In this document: positions 1 through 8,313 of the stretch, piece by piece
Position numbering within the stretch: the stretch's first letter is position 1
Layout of the letters: every line of letters starts with the position of its first letter
Source of the DNA: CAVTWS01 sp963732655
GTDB taxonomy: Bacteria; Actinomycetota; Acidimicrobiia; Acidimicrobiales; SHLQ01
Direction of reading: 5' to 3'
Length of the DNA stretch: 64,000 bases
NCBI GenBank assembly: GCA_963732655.1
Contig: CAVTAI010000001.1
Coordinates: forward strand, 744,001 to 808,000
Position numbers and translations under genes: made by a program
Notes under the pieces: generated by a model
The model's database searches: none
Told to the model about the DNA's origin: nothing
What the model saw: only the letters and a program-made list of their open reading frames with translations

Positions 1-393
1 TTCCTCAAGGCATGGCAGGCCGCCGACCGCCTCGACCCGAGCCGGGACCCCGGCCCGTGGTTGTGCACGATCGCCCACCGCTGCGCTCTCGACATCGCTC
101 GTCGGGAGCGGCGCCGGCCCGCCGTGGCTACCGAGACCAGCCGGCTCGCTCACCTGGCGGGCGCCACGGACAACCCCGACGAAGCGGCCGCTGCGCTCGA
201 GGCCTGGGACCTCAGATCGAGCCTCGCCCAGCTCGACCCCGAAGAACGCGAGGTGCTCAAGCTGCGCTATCTCGACGATCTCGGCGTCCAAGACATCGCC
301 GATCGGCTCGGCATCCCCGCCGGTACTGTCAAGTCCCGAGCGTCTCGCGCTCGTCATCACTTGCTCGCTCTCGTCGGGAATGAACCGACATGA
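1..393 (+). CDS. ECF RNA polymerase sigma factor, C-terminal part (5' end outside window)
   Basis: The reading frame is open from base 1, so the N-terminus lies outside the window. The visible part begins at the end of the sigma-70 region 2 domain (FLKAWQAADRLDPS) and continues through PWLCTIA and ALDIARRERRR. It then enters region 4, with REVLKLRYLDDLGVQDIADRLG followed by IPAGTVKSRASRAR, the helix-turn-helix that contacts the -35 element. About 130 residues are visible, so roughly a third of a normal ECF factor is missing. The stop is followed after about 90 bp by a membrane anti-sigma factor gene on the same strand, the usual sigma/anti-sigma pairing. The regulon cannot be told from this fragment. 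Confidence 0.88.
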   Translation, partial: FLKAWQAADRLDPSRDPGPWLCTIAHRCALDIARRERRRPAVATETSRLAHLAGATDNPDEAAAALEAWDLRSSLAQLDPEEREVLKLRYLDDLGVQDIADRLGIPAGTVKSRASRARHHLLALVGNEPT

Positions 394-484
394 GCCTGGC
401 CGGCGTACTAGTCCTCGACCACTGTCGAGTTCGGGCCGGCCAGCCCGGGCTCGACCTCGTCGACGACGAGGGGAGGTGCGCCCT

Positions 485-1171
485 ATGACCGAATCCGAAT
501 GGGACGACGAGCTCCCCGGTGACCTTCGCGCCCTGCTGGCCGACCCCGCGTTCTGGGAGGACCCGTCCCCCGAGACCGAGCTCGCCGTGCTCGCGCTCAT
601 CGCGGACGCCGCGGCCGCGGCCGCCTCCGCACCCCCCGCCCCGGCCTCCATCGACCAACCAATCCCGGTCGCCCCCCGAGCCAACGCGACCGTCACTCAC
701 CTCGAGTCAGCCCGGAGCCGCCGACGGGTCCTGTCCCCGCTCGCGCTCGCCGCCGCAGTCGCGGTGCTCGCCGGCGCCGTCGGCCTCGGTTTCGCCGCCG
801 GGCGTTCCGGCGACGACGACACGACCGCGGTGGCCAGCGCTACGTTCGGCGGGACCGTCGTCGCCGAGTCGGGCGACCTCGATGGGCAGGTTCGGCTGGG
901 TCGCTCCGACTCCGGCTGGCGCATCGACCTCCAGGTCACCGGCCTGCCCCGCCGCGCCGACGGTGACTTCTACGAGGCCTGGCTGAAGGACGCCGACGGA
1001 GTGCTCGTCTCCATCGGCACCTTCAACGAAGGCGCTGACGTCGTGTTGTGGGCCGGGGTGTCGCCGGAGCTGTTCACCACCTTGACCATCACCCGCGAGA
1101 CCGCTGACGGCGACCCGACGTCGTCGGGCGACCTCGTGGTCGCCGTGCCACTCCGCGCCCTCGATTCCTGA
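485..1171 (+). CDS. RskA-like membrane anti-sigma factor
   Basis: A 228-residue protein. The N-terminal cytoplasmic part is short and acidic (MTESEWDDELPGDLRALLADP), residues about 80-100 form one transmembrane segment (alanine/valine/glycine-rich, before AAGRSGDDD), and the C-terminal outer part has the RskA-type fold signature (GDFYEAWLKDADG, SIGTFNEGADVVLWAG). Such proteins hold an ECF sigma factor at the membrane until proteolysis releases it. The start at 485 is preferred to an in-frame ATG at 380 because GGGGAGGTG precedes it at good spacing. It is cotranscribed with the sigma gene and ends just before the tandem hairpins at 1181-1264. Confidence 0.82.
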   Translation: MTESEWDDELPGDLRALLADPAFWEDPSPETELAVLALIADAAAAAASAPPAPASIDQPIPVAPRANATVTHLESARSRRRVLSPLALAAAVAVLAGAVGLGFAAGRSGDDDTTAVASATFGGTVVAESGDLDGQVRLGRSDSGWRIDLQVTGLPRRADGDFYEAWLKDADGVLVSIGTFNEGADVVLWAGVSPELFTTLTITRETADGDPTSSGDLVVAVPLRALDS

Positions 1172-1180
1172 CCCGCCTCC

Positions 1181-1264
1181 GGCGCGACGTTTTTGGCGCG
1201 CCTTCGGCGCGACGTTTTTGGCGCGCCTTCGGCGCGACGTTCTTGGCGCGCCTTCGGCGCGACC
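1181..1264 (+). terminator. tandem terminator-like hairpins made of a 25-nt direct repeat
   Basis: Four starts of a 25-nt unit lie at 1181, 1206, 1231 and 1256. The repeats create three hairpins CGCGCC-TTC-GGCGCG (around 1199-1213, 1224-1238 and 1249-1263). The first two full copies are followed within a few bases by a short run of T. The array fills the gap between the anti-sigma gene (ends 1171) and the convergent sepF (ends 1271). The position and the stem-plus-T pattern suggest a multiplied intrinsic terminator for the plus-strand operon. Function is inferred. Confidence 0.6.
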
Positions 1265-1270
1265 CTCGGA

Positions 1271-1951
1271 TCAGGGGGCGTGGAGGCCCTGCTCGCGCAA
1301 CTCACGACGATCCTCCGCCGAGACCTCGACATCGGCGGGAGTCAGCAGGTACACCTGCTTGGCCACCCGCTCCATCTGACCGCCGAGGCCGTAGCAGAGC
1401 CCGCTGATGAAGTCGATGAGACGGCGCGACAGGTCCCGATCGGTGCCTTGGAGGTTGACGATCACCGGCTGGTTCCGCTTGAACCGATCGCCGACCTCCT
1501 GCGCGTCGTTGAAGCTGTTCGGCGTGACGACCTGCGGCTTCTCCCGCCGCAACGACGGGATGGCCCGCACGGTGCGGGGCTCGCTGGAATCCGGCGCGGC
1601 TCCACCAGAGTTGCCGGTGGGCATGGAGGTGACCGGTTTGGCCACCAGGCGCGGACGGGCCGACTCGACGGCGACGGGCCGGCCGACCCCCGAAGGGATC
1701 GGGCTCGCGGGCTCGCCGCGACCGGACGGACGGGGACCGGGACCGTTCTCTGGGCGCACGTGGCCTCCCCCTGCTTCGATGGTGGGCCGGGGCGATGAGG
1801 GACGACCGGGCGATGCGGCTACGGGGCGACGTCCATCGATGGGGCGGACGACGACCTCGTCGGCGTGGTCCGCGGGCGGACGGCCGAACTCGTCATAGGC
1901 CTCATCGGGACCCAGCCCCAGGTAGAGCATGGTCTTCTTGAAAAACGACAC
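1271..1951 (-). CDS. sepF: Cell division protein SepF
   Basis: SepF links FtsZ filaments to the membrane at the division site. The start is the GTG at 1951, preceded by GAGGAGG (226 residues). The N-terminus SFFKKTMLYLGLG is a short amphipathic membrane-binding helix of the SepF type. A long proline/arginine-rich linker follows (about residues 40-130). The conserved C-terminal domain contains VVTPNSFNDAQEVGDRFK, QPVIVNLQGTDRDLSRR and LIDFISGLCYGLGGQMERV. It is the last gene of the dcw cluster, directly after yggS, as in many actinobacteria. It ends facing the tandem terminators. Confidence 0.93.
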   Translation of the reverse strand: MSFFKKTMLYLGLGPDEAYDEFGRPPADHADEVVVRPIDGRRPVAASPGRPSSPRPTIEAGGGHVRPENGPGPRPSGRGEPASPIPSGVGRPVAVESARPRLVAKPVTSMPTGNSGGAAPDSSEPRTVRAIPSLRREKPQVVTPNSFNDAQEVGDRFKRNQPVIVNLQGTDRDLSRRLIDFISGLCYGLGGQMERVAKQVYLLTPADVEVSAEDRRELREQGLHAP

Positions 1952-2053
1952 CGGGTACCTCCTCGGACAATCGTATCCGCCACGTTCACCCGAGGCGGGC
2001 CATGCTACGCCACGGCGCGGTCTCACCGATCGCGGGCCGACCGATGGCGAGTC

Positions 2054-2746
2054 CTACCTGATGACACGGCGCGCCGGGCGGGGACCGAAGATGGCCGACC
2101 CGACCCGCACGATGGTCGAACCCTCGGCCACCGCGTCGTCCAGGTCGTCACTCATGCCCATCGACAGCTCCGTGACGCCGAGCTCGGGGGCCATCCTCCG
2201 CAGCTCGGCGAACACCGCTCGACTCCCGGTCCGGTTCGTCGGGCCGACCGTCATCAATCCGACGGGTGCCAAACCGGCGAGGCGGGCGTGCGCCACCAGA
2301 CCCTCGGTCGCCCCCGGTGGGCAGCCGCCCTTGCCGACTTCGCCGGTGAGGTCCACCTGGATCAACACCGTGGCGCCGGGAGCATGGCGGGCGATCTCAT
2401 CGATGATCTCCACCCGATCGACGGTGTGCCACATGGTCACGAGGGGCGCCAGCCGGCGGACCTTGTTGCGTTGCAGCTGCCCGATCATGTGCCAGCGAGG
2501 CCCACCAGATCCAGGACCGGAGACGGTTGCACCCGCGCCCAGATCGGCGGCCTTGGCCACCAGCTCCTGGGCGTAGTTCTCTCCCACGTCGACGTTTCCC
2601 GACTCCAGGGCCAGCCTGACGGCGTCGACCGGGAACCCCTTCGTCACGGCGACGAGACGAACCGCCGGACCGATCCGCGCCCGGAGCTCGGCGATCCGCC
2701 GCTGCACCTCGGCTCGCGCCGGCAGTTCGAAAGGTTCGGGCGTCAT
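2054..2746 (-). CDS. YggS-family pyridoxal phosphate homeostasis protein
   Basis: A 230-residue PLP-binding TIM-barrel protein of the YggS/PROSC family (COG0325), which buffers pyridoxal phosphate and has no known catalytic activity. Family motifs: VRLVAVTKGFP with the PLP lysine, VGENYAQELVAKA, WHMIGQLQRNK, VLIQVDLTGEVGKGGC, and at the C-terminus ELSMGMSDDLDDAVAEGSTIVRVGSAIFG. The ATG overlaps the pgeF stop in an ATGA junction. The pgeF-yggS-sepF order downstream of ftsZ is typical of Gram-positive dcw clusters. Confidence 0.93.
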   Translation of the reverse strand: MTPEPFELPARAEVQRRIAELRARIGPAVRLVAVTKGFPVDAVRLALESGNVDVGENYAQELVAKAADLGAGATVSGPGSGGPRWHMIGQLQRNKVRRLAPLVTMWHTVDRVEIIDEIARHAPGATVLIQVDLTGEVGKGGCPPGATEGLVAHARLAGLAPVGLMTVGPTNRTGSRAVFAELRRMAPELGVTELSMGMSDDLDDAVAEGSTIVRVGSAIFGPRPARRVIR

Positions 2747-3450
2747 GTCACGTCGTCGTCGATCCACACGACCAGGCCCTGACGACCGCGATCGGCCCGG
2801 GCCCGGTGCGACCACAGGGTGCGATCGCAGGACGTGCACCGGTCGTCGGACCACACCAGTTCGACCGCGTGCCGTTCGAGCACACCACGCAGGGCGGCGG
2901 GCAGATCGAGGGCGAGCGTCTCGGCCGCGGTCCGGCCCCGAGCGATCGGGCCCGTCACCGCCTCGACCAACGCCAGATCGGTCGCGGCGAACTCGTAACA
3001 CTCGGCGTGGATGCAGGGGCCGAGCACCGCGACGACGTCGCCGGATCCCGTGGCCTTCCGCACGGCCTCTATGGCGTGCGGGACGATGCCCGCCACCACC
3101 CCGCGCCACCCCGCGTGCACCGCCGCCACGGCACTCGTGCCGCCCTCTCCACCCCGGCCGATGATGGCCAGTGACCCACAATCCGCGGTCTGGACGGCCA
3201 AGGCGAACCCGGACCGGGTGGTGATCGACGCGTCGGCCTCCCGGCCGGCGTGCTCGCCTGGGCGATCCACCAGCACGACATCGCCACCGTGCACCTGCCG
3301 TAACCAGGTCCACGGTCGATCGACCAGGCCTCGGCGCCGGCGGTCGAGTGGGGCCGGGTCGCTGTCGATGGCGAGGTCACCGTCGGTGGCATCGGTGACG
3401 GCGACGTGCGCCGTCCGGGAGTCGTTCAGCGAAACGGTGATGAGCTGCAT
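2743..3450 (-). CDS. pgeF: PgeF/YlmD-type laccase-domain protein (peptidoglycan editing factor)
   Basis: A 235-residue member of the DUF152/Cu-oxidase_4 family. Homologues hydrolyse mis-incorporated muropeptide precursors or act on purine nucleosides. Motifs: WTWLRQVHGGDVV, FALAVQTADCGSLAII, VAAVHAGWRGVVAGI, VVAVLGPCIHAECYEF, and C-terminal DRCTSCDRTLWSHRA. The histidines and cysteines in these motifs form the metal site of the family. It is placed between ftsZ and yggS with a 4-base overlap to yggS. An editing role in peptidoglycan synthesis fits the cluster. Confidence 0.92.
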   Translation of the reverse strand: MQLITVSLNDSRTAHVAVTDATDGDLAIDSDPAPLDRRRRGLVDRPWTWLRQVHGGDVVLVDRPGEHAGREADASITTRSGFALAVQTADCGSLAIIGRGGEGGTSAVAAVHAGWRGVVAGIVPHAIEAVRKATGSGDVVAVLGPCIHAECYEFAATDLALVEAVTGPIARGRTAAETLALDLPAALRGVLERHAVELVWSDDRCTSCDRTLWSHRARADRGRQGLVVWIDDDVT

Positions 3451-3486
3451 CTCACGGCACCTCCGACGGTGCCTCGATGGCCGGCG

Positions 3487-4629
3487 TTACTTCAAGAAGG
3501 ATGGGACGTCGAAATCGTCGTCGTCGTCGGGATCGTCGGCGAACACGTCGGCGATGTCATCGCCCCGGGTGCGACCGGGATCGGACTCCGATGGGGCGTC
3601 GGCGGAACCGGATGTACCGACCGGACGGCTGGGCCGGCCCACGCCGGAACCGGTAGCCGGGACCGCCGCCTTCTGGGTGTCCCAACGATCGAAACCAGCG
3701 GCGATGACCGTCACGCGCACTTCGTCACCGAGCTCGTCGTCGATCACCGTGCCGAAGATGATGTTGGCATCAGGGTGGGCCACGCCGTGGATCACCTCGG
3801 CGGCCTCGTTGACCTCGAGCAGCCCGAGATCGCTCGGACCGGCCACGCTGAGCAGTACGCCGCGGGCGCCTTCGATCGAGGATTCGAGGAGCGGGCTGGA
3901 GATGGCGGCACGGGCCGCGTTCAACGCGCGATGCTCCCCGGACGCATATCCGATGCCCATCAACGCCGACCCGGCATCTTTCAATATCATGCGCACATCG
4001 GCGAAGTCGGTGTTGATCAGGCCGGGCGTGGTGATGAGATCGGTGATGCCCTGGACGCCCTGGAGGAGGATCTCATCGGCCATCTTGAAGGCGTTGAGCA
4101 TCGATGTCTTCTCGTTCGACACGGTGAGCAGCCGGTCGTTCGGGATGACGATCTGGGTGTCGACCTTTTCCTTCAGCCGCTGGATGCCGGCCTCAGCCTG
4201 GACCGACCGGCGCCGTCCCTCGAAGGAGAACGGTCGGGTCACGACGCCGATGGTGAGGGCGCCGATGGCCTTGGCCAGCTCGGCGATGATCGGCGCGGCC
4301 CCGGTACCGGTGCCGCCGCCCTTACCGGCGGTGATGAACACCATGTCGGCGCCGGCCAGCGCGGCCTCGATCTCGTCACGGTGCTCCTCGGCGGCGCGTT
4401 TGCCCACCTCGGGATCGCTGCCCGCGCCCAGCCCCCGAGTGAGGTCCCGGCCGATGTCGAGTTTCACGTCGGCATCGCTCATGAGCAGCGCTTGGGCATC
4501 GGTGTTGACCGCTATGAACTCGACGCCTTTGAGCCCGGCATCGATCATGCGATTCACCGCGTTGACACCGCCGCCTCCCACGCCGATCACTTTGATGACG
4601 GCGAGGTAATTCTGCGGGTTCACGTTCAT
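3487..4629 (-). CDS. ftsZ: Cell division GTPase FtsZ
   Basis: A 380-residue tubulin-like GTPase that forms the division ring. Motifs: KVIGVGGGGVNAVNRM at the N-terminus, the tubulin signature GGGTGTGAAP at about residues 105-114, VTRPFSFEGRRR, NDRLLTVSNEKTSM, and the T7 loop region DLITTPGLINTDFADVR. After the core (to about residue 315) comes a low-complexity linker, then an acidic stretch ending DDFDVPSFLK, the conserved tail that binds SepF and other partners. It follows ftsQ after a 129-bp gap, the largest gap in the cluster after the mraZ-rsmH one, so it may have its own promoter. I could not recognise one. Confidence 0.97.
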   Translation of the reverse strand: MNVNPQNYLAVIKVIGVGGGGVNAVNRMIDAGLKGVEFIAVNTDAQALLMSDADVKLDIGRDLTRGLGAGSDPEVGKRAAEEHRDEIEAALAGADMVFITAGKGGGTGTGAAPIIAELAKAIGALTIGVVTRPFSFEGRRRSVQAEAGIQRLKEKVDTQIVIPNDRLLTVSNEKTSMLNAFKMADEILLQGVQGITDLITTPGLINTDFADVRMILKDAGSALMGIGYASGEHRALNAARAAISSPLLESSIEGARGVLLSVAGPSDLGLLEVNEAAEVIHGVAHPDANIIFGTVIDDELGDEVRVTVIAAGFDRWDTQKAAVPATGSGVGRPSRPVGTSGSADAPSESDPGRTRGDDIADVFADDPDDDDDFDVPSFLK

Positions 4630-4758
4630 GGTTGTTGGAGACCTCCCGCTTCGGGTCGGGGAGAGGCCCTGACCTCGAAGCCCGTAAAGGGGAACCGTAC
4701 CGGACCGCGAGCCTGAACAGGCGCATCCTGGCCTACGGGCGGCTGGCCGACCGCGGGT

Positions 4759-5688
4759 TCACGTCGCGTCATCATCGCCCCCGACTTCCTCGTTCGACCC
4801 GTCGACGGCCGATGCGGCGGAAGGGGTCGAGATGGGCTCTCCGTCCTCGTCGACCTCCACCACCTCGCACCCGGGACCCCGGGTGACCACCGGCGCATCC
4901 GGCACCGTGAGATCGATCGTCCGGATGCATCCCAACTCCACCCGTCCCAGAATCGTCGCCAGACCGATCAAGGCCCCCGCCGGGTCGTCCGGACGACCGA
5001 GCTCGGCCGTCGCCGAACCAACCAGGTCGACGGTGAGCGCTCCGGTGGACGTGACGGTCACCCGCTCGATCCAAGCCGCCAGATCGGGGCTCATGAGCGC
5101 GGTCGCCGTCAGGGCAGGAAACGCATCAGAACGAATCGTGCCGGGCTCGAGCGGCCCCTCGGGAACCACGATGAGCGGCAACCCCGGAACCGGCGCCGCG
5201 ACCCGCTCGAGGACCATGCCGTCGGCGGCCATCACCACGAAACCATCGGGCGCCACGACGGTGGCCGCCATCTGTCGTTCGGTCACCCGGATCTGCACCG
5301 TGGACGGCCAGTCGCGCCGCACGGACACGTCGGCCACCCCCGGAAGCGCGAGCACGCCGGATCGCACGCCGTCGACATCGACATCGACCATGGCGTGACC
5401 ACGTTCGATGCCGCTCGCCCTCAGGATCGCCTCGACTGCCGGGCCGTCCACTCCGGCGATCTCGATGTGATCGACGTCGAGCAGCGGCGATCGCACCACT
5501 CCCCAACCAGCTGCGGCCGCTCCCATCACCGACACGAGGATCATGACCCGTCGGAGCCGGCGGCGGCCGGCCTCCCGTAACACCGCCACCCGGCGGGCCC
5601 GGATCCGGGGATCGATCGACGATGAACCAGTGCTGGTCTTCGCCGGAGGCGGGCTCACACGCTCACGCACCTTGGGAGGCGGGCTCAC
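4759..5688 (-). CDS. ftsQ: Cell division protein FtsQ/DivIB with repeat-rich N-terminus
   Basis: A bitopic division protein. From the GTG at 5688: a proline/lysine/arginine-rich cytoplasmic tail (SPPPKVRERVSPPPAK), a basic stretch IRARRVAVLREAGRRR, one transmembrane segment (MILVSVMGAAAAGWGV, about residues 48-64), a POTRA-type domain (LDVDHIEIAGVDG, LPGVADVSVRRDWPSTVQIRVTER) and an FtsQ-type beta domain. The tail is acidic (DEDGEP, DDDAT). The N-terminus lies in a 30-nt repeat array (5645-5905). A 32-nt unit shifts the frame, so the original start probably was the ATG at 5942, just after murB. Every repeat unit carries a GTGAGC, giving several possible restart codons. Confidence 0.85.
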   Translation of the reverse strand: MSPPPKVRERVSPPPAKTSTGSSSIDPRIRARRVAVLREAGRRRLRRVMILVSVMGAAAAGWGVVRSPLLDVDHIEIAGVDGPAVEAILRASGIERGHAMVDVDVDGVRSGVLALPGVADVSVRRDWPSTVQIRVTERQMAATVVAPDGFVVMAADGMVLERVAAPVPGLPLIVVPEGPLEPGTIRSDAFPALTATALMSPDLAAWIERVTVTSTGALTVDLVGSATAELGRPDDPAGALIGLATILGRVELGCIRTIDLTVPDAPVVTRGPGCEVVEVDEDGEPISTPSAASAVDGSNEEVGGDDDAT

Positions 5689-5905
5689 CGCGATGTTGGC
5701 TTCGCCGGAGGCGGGCTCACGCGCTTGCTGGTCTTCGCCGGAGGCGGGCTCACGCGCTCACGCACCTTGGGAGGCGGGCTCACGCGCTCACGCACCTTGG
5801 GAGGCGGGCTCACGCGCTCACGCACCTTGGGAGGCGGGCTCACGCGCTCACGCACCTTGGGAGGCGGGCTCACGCGCTCACGCACCTTGGGAGGCGGCGT
5901 GGGTT
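5645..5905 (-). repeat. 30-nt tandem repeat array at the 5' end of ftsQ
   Basis: Unit starts on the plus strand lie at 5645, 5675, 5707, 5740, 5770, 5800, 5830, 5860 and 5890. Spacings are 30, 32, 33, 30, 30, 30, 30 and 30. The four units 5770-5889 appear identical. Read on the minus strand, a unit encodes VSPPPKVRER (or VSPPPAKTSKR in the 33-nt unit) and begins with GTGAGC, a potential start codon overlapping a potential TGA. The single 32-nt unit (5675-5706) changes the reading frame and separates the upstream ATG frame from ftsQ. Confidence 0.93.
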
Positions 5906-5942
5906 TCGGCGTGGGTTTCGGTCTCGTGGGGGTCGGGCTCAT
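5685..5942 (-). CDS. Repeat-coded leader ORF between murB and ftsQ (probably the displaced ftsQ N-terminus)
   Basis: The ATG at 5942 overlaps the murB stop as ATGA. The frame encodes about 85 residues: MSPTPTRPKPTPKPTPPP, then repeated KVRERVSPPP units, ending AKPTSR. Its TGA (5687-5685) overlaps the GTG at 5688 that opens the ftsQ frame (GTGA). The composition (proline and basic residues) continues in the first residues of FtsQ. It is therefore either the original FtsQ cytoplasmic tail cut off by a frame-changing repeat unit, or a coupled leader peptide. No separate function is claimed. Confidence 0.55.
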   Translation of the reverse strand: MSPTPTRPKPTPKPTPPPKVRERVSPPPKVRERVSPPPKVRERVSPPPKVRERVSPPPKVRERVSPPPAKTSKRVSPPPAKPTSR

Positions 5943-6919
5943 CGTCTCGGTCCCCGGCGACGGGCGTCGTCCCACCCCGGCTCGAAGCCGACCATGTGGG
6001 TCTCCGGGTGCAAGACGACACCATGAACGGACTCCACCAGTGCGGCGACCGCCATCATGACGGCCCGAACGTCGTCGGCCGACCCACCGGGATCGGCTTG
6101 GATGAAGTTGGCGTGTTTGGTCGACACCTGGGCCGTGCCGATCCGCAGCCCCTTGCCACCGGCGCGATCGATCAGCGCTCCGGCCGACGCACCGGGCGGA
6201 TTCGTGAACACCGAGCCGGCGTTGGGTCCCCCCGGCTGATGTTCTCGGCGCCAGCGCACGATCTCGTCGAGCTCCTGGCGCCCGACCGCTTCGTCACCGG
6301 GCTGCAGTTGGAGGGTGGCCGACACCACCACCTCGCCGGCACGGATCGAGCTGGACCGGTACCCGAGGGCCAGGTGATCGGCCGTCTGGGTCGTCGTCGT
6401 GGCGTTGACGAGATCGACGATGGTGACCACACGCAAGCTGGCGGCCATGTCCGAACCGTGACCGCCGGCGTTCATACGAACGGCTCCCCCGATCGAGCCC
6501 GGGACCCCGACCGCCCATTCGAAACCCGTGAGGCCCGCGGCGACCGTGCGGCGGGCGACCACGGGGAGTGACGCGGCGCCGCCAGCCACCACCGTCGACC
6601 CCACGATCTCGACCGATGCGAACCCGTCCCCCAGCACGAGGGCCAGACCCCGGAACCCGGACTGGGCGACGAGGAGGTTGGAACCGCGGCCAACCACGAG
6701 GGTGTCCACGCCACTGGCCGCCACGGCATCGGCGACGACCAGGAGGTCGTCGAGGTCGTCGACCTCGACGACCAGGTCGGCTGCACCCCCAACCCGGTAC
6801 GTGCACAGCTCCGCCAAGCCATATCGGGTGCGGACGCGTTGCTCGAGCCGACCCGAACGAAGCACACGTTCGGCCGCCTCCACCCGCGCCGAGGCCGTGG
6901 CGTCGAGCACGATGGTCAC
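5939..6919 (-). CDS. murB: UDP-N-acetylenolpyruvoylglucosamine reductase MurB
   Basis: Reduces UDP-GlcNAc-enolpyruvate to UDP-MurNAc with NADPH and FAD. Motifs: LCTYRVGGAADLVVEVDDL (FAD-binding start), VVGRGSNLLVAQSGFRGL, FEWAVGVPGSIGGAVRMNAGGHG, LGYRSSSI with the catalytic tyrosine/serine region, and C-terminal GPNAGSVFTNPPGASAGALIDRAG, then KHANFI and HPETHMVGF. The GTG start overlaps the murC stop as GTGA and gives 326 residues. Longer in-frame starts inside murC are less likely. It ends in an ATGA overlap with the repeat-coded leader of ftsQ. Confidence 0.95.
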   Translation of the reverse strand: MTIVLDATASARVEAAERVLRSGRLEQRVRTRYGLAELCTYRVGGAADLVVEVDDLDDLLVVADAVAASGVDTLVVGRGSNLLVAQSGFRGLALVLGDGFASVEIVGSTVVAGGAASLPVVARRTVAAGLTGFEWAVGVPGSIGGAVRMNAGGHGSDMAASLRVVTIVDLVNATTTTQTADHLALGYRSSSIRAGEVVVSATLQLQPGDEAVGRQELDEIVRWRREHQPGGPNAGSVFTNPPGASAGALIDRAGGKGLRIGTAQVSTKHANFIQADPGGSADDVRAVMMAVAALVESVHGVVLHPETHMVGFEPGWDDARRRGPRR

Positions 6920-8313
6920 GCCGCCGCCCGCAGGCGAAGCCCGGCGAGGATCTGGTCGGGGAGCAACGTGAGGTCTCCGGCGCCCAAGGTCAGGCACAGG
7001 TCGCCGGGTCGGAGCTCCGACAGCAAGAAGGTGACCACGTCGTCATGATGTGGCAACCACGCGACCCGTTGGTCGGGGCGCGCGTCGAGGACGGCGTCGA
7101 GCACCAGTTTGCCGGTCACCCCCGGGCGGGGCGGCTCGTTCGACGCGTAGACATCGGTGACCACCAGCAGATCCGCCCCCGAGAAGGCGGAGGCGAAGTC
7201 CTGCCACAGGGCCTGGGTCCGGCTGTAGCGGTGAGGCTGGAACACGCACACGACCCGCGTCCAATCGCCGTCGCGCGCGGCGCTCAGCGCCGCCTCGACC
7301 TCGGTCGGCAAGTGGGCATAGTCGTCGACGAAGGAGATTCCACCGGCCGAGCCGCGAGGCTCGAACCGCCGCGCCACCCCGCCGAAACGACCCAGGGCCC
7401 GCCGGGCCGCCGCCGGTTCGACGCCGAGTTCGATGGCGATGGCCGCCGCCCCCGCCGCGTTCCGAGCGTTGTGCAATCCCGGGACGGGGACCTCGAACGA
7501 GGCCAGGTTCGCGCCCTGCTTGACCAGATCGAAGGACGTGCCGACTCCGCGCCGGACGACCGACTCCATGCGGTAGGTGGCCGCCGCGTCGGTGCCGTAG
7601 GTGACGGCGCCGTGCCGCGCCGCCAGTTCGGCGGCCGCGGAGTCGTCGGCGCAGCACACGACCGGTCCCGATGTCTCGGAGACGAACCGGTCGAACGCCG
7701 CGTCGAGGTTGGCGAAACCACCCCAGTGCTCGAGGTGGTCGGGCTCCACGTTGGTCACGACCGCCGCCGCACGCGAGAGGGTGAGGAACGTGCCGTCGCT
7801 CTCATCCGCCTCGACGACGAACAGATCCCCGGTGTCCCACACGGCACCACTACCGATCTCGTTGACGTCGCCACCGATGATGAAGCTGGGCCGCACGCCG
7901 GCCTCCATCAAGATGAGGCTCAGCATCGACGATGTCGTCGTCTTGCCGTGGGTCCCCGCCACGGCGACCGTTCGTTTCACGGCGGAGATGGCTCGCAGCA
8001 TCTCGGCGCGGCTCAGCACCGGGATGCTCCGTTCGGTGGCGCAGACGACCTCGGCGTTGGTCGCCGGGATGGCGGTGGACACTGTCACGAGGTCGACGTC
8101 GCCCACGTTCTCCCGCCGGTGACCGACGCGGACGTCGAGACCGAGCGCCCGCAGCCGTTCCAGGCTCGACGAGTCCTTCAGGTCGCTGCCCGACACGCGG
8201 TGACCCATCCAGGACAGCACTGCGGCGATGGCACTCATCCCGGCGCCGCCAGCCCCCACCACGTGGATGCGCCGGGGTTCGAGCAAGTTCAGGAATCCGT
8301 GGGAATCAGGCAC
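6916..8313 (-). CDS. murC: UDP-N-acetylmuramate-L-alanine ligase MurC
   Basis: Adds L-alanine to UDP-MurNAc using ATP in the cytoplasm. 465 residues from the GTG at 8313, which overlaps the murG stop by 8 bases and is preceded by GAGAGGTGG. Motifs: IHVVGAGGAGMSAIAAVL (Rossmann-like N-domain), VAVAGTHGKTTTSSML (P-loop), VVEADESDGTFL, VTNVEPDHLEHWG, GLHNARNAAGA, FEPRG and FVDDYAHLPTEV. The glycine-rich start and the HGK P-loop are diagnostic of MurC among Mur ligases. Confidence 0.96.
   Translation of the reverse strand: MPDSHGFLNLLEPRRIHVVGAGGAGMSAIAAVLSWMGHRVSGSDLKDSSSLERLRALGLDVRVGHRRENVGDVDLVTVSTAIPATNAEVVCATERSIPVLSRAEMLRAISAVKRTVAVAGTHGKTTTSSMLSLILMEAGVRPSFIIGGDVNEIGSGAVWDTGDLFVVEADESDGTFLTLSRAAAVVTNVEPDHLEHWGGFANLDAAFDRFVSETSGPVVCCADDSAAAELAARHGAVTYGTDAAATYRMESVVRRGVGTSFDLVKQGANLASFEVPVPGLHNARNAAGAAAIAIELGVEPAAARRALGRFGGVARRFEPRGSAGGISFVDDYAHLPTEVEAALSAARDGDWTRVVCVFQPHRYSRTQALWQDFASAFSGADLLVVTDVYASNEPPRPGVTGKLVLDAVLDARPDQRVAWLPHHDDVVTFLLSELRPGDLCLTLGAGDLTLLPDQILAGLRLRAAA

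Noticed and set aside
5645..5905. Possible CRISPR array
   Set aside because: Units are contiguous with no unique spacers and they encode a proline-rich peptide in frame.
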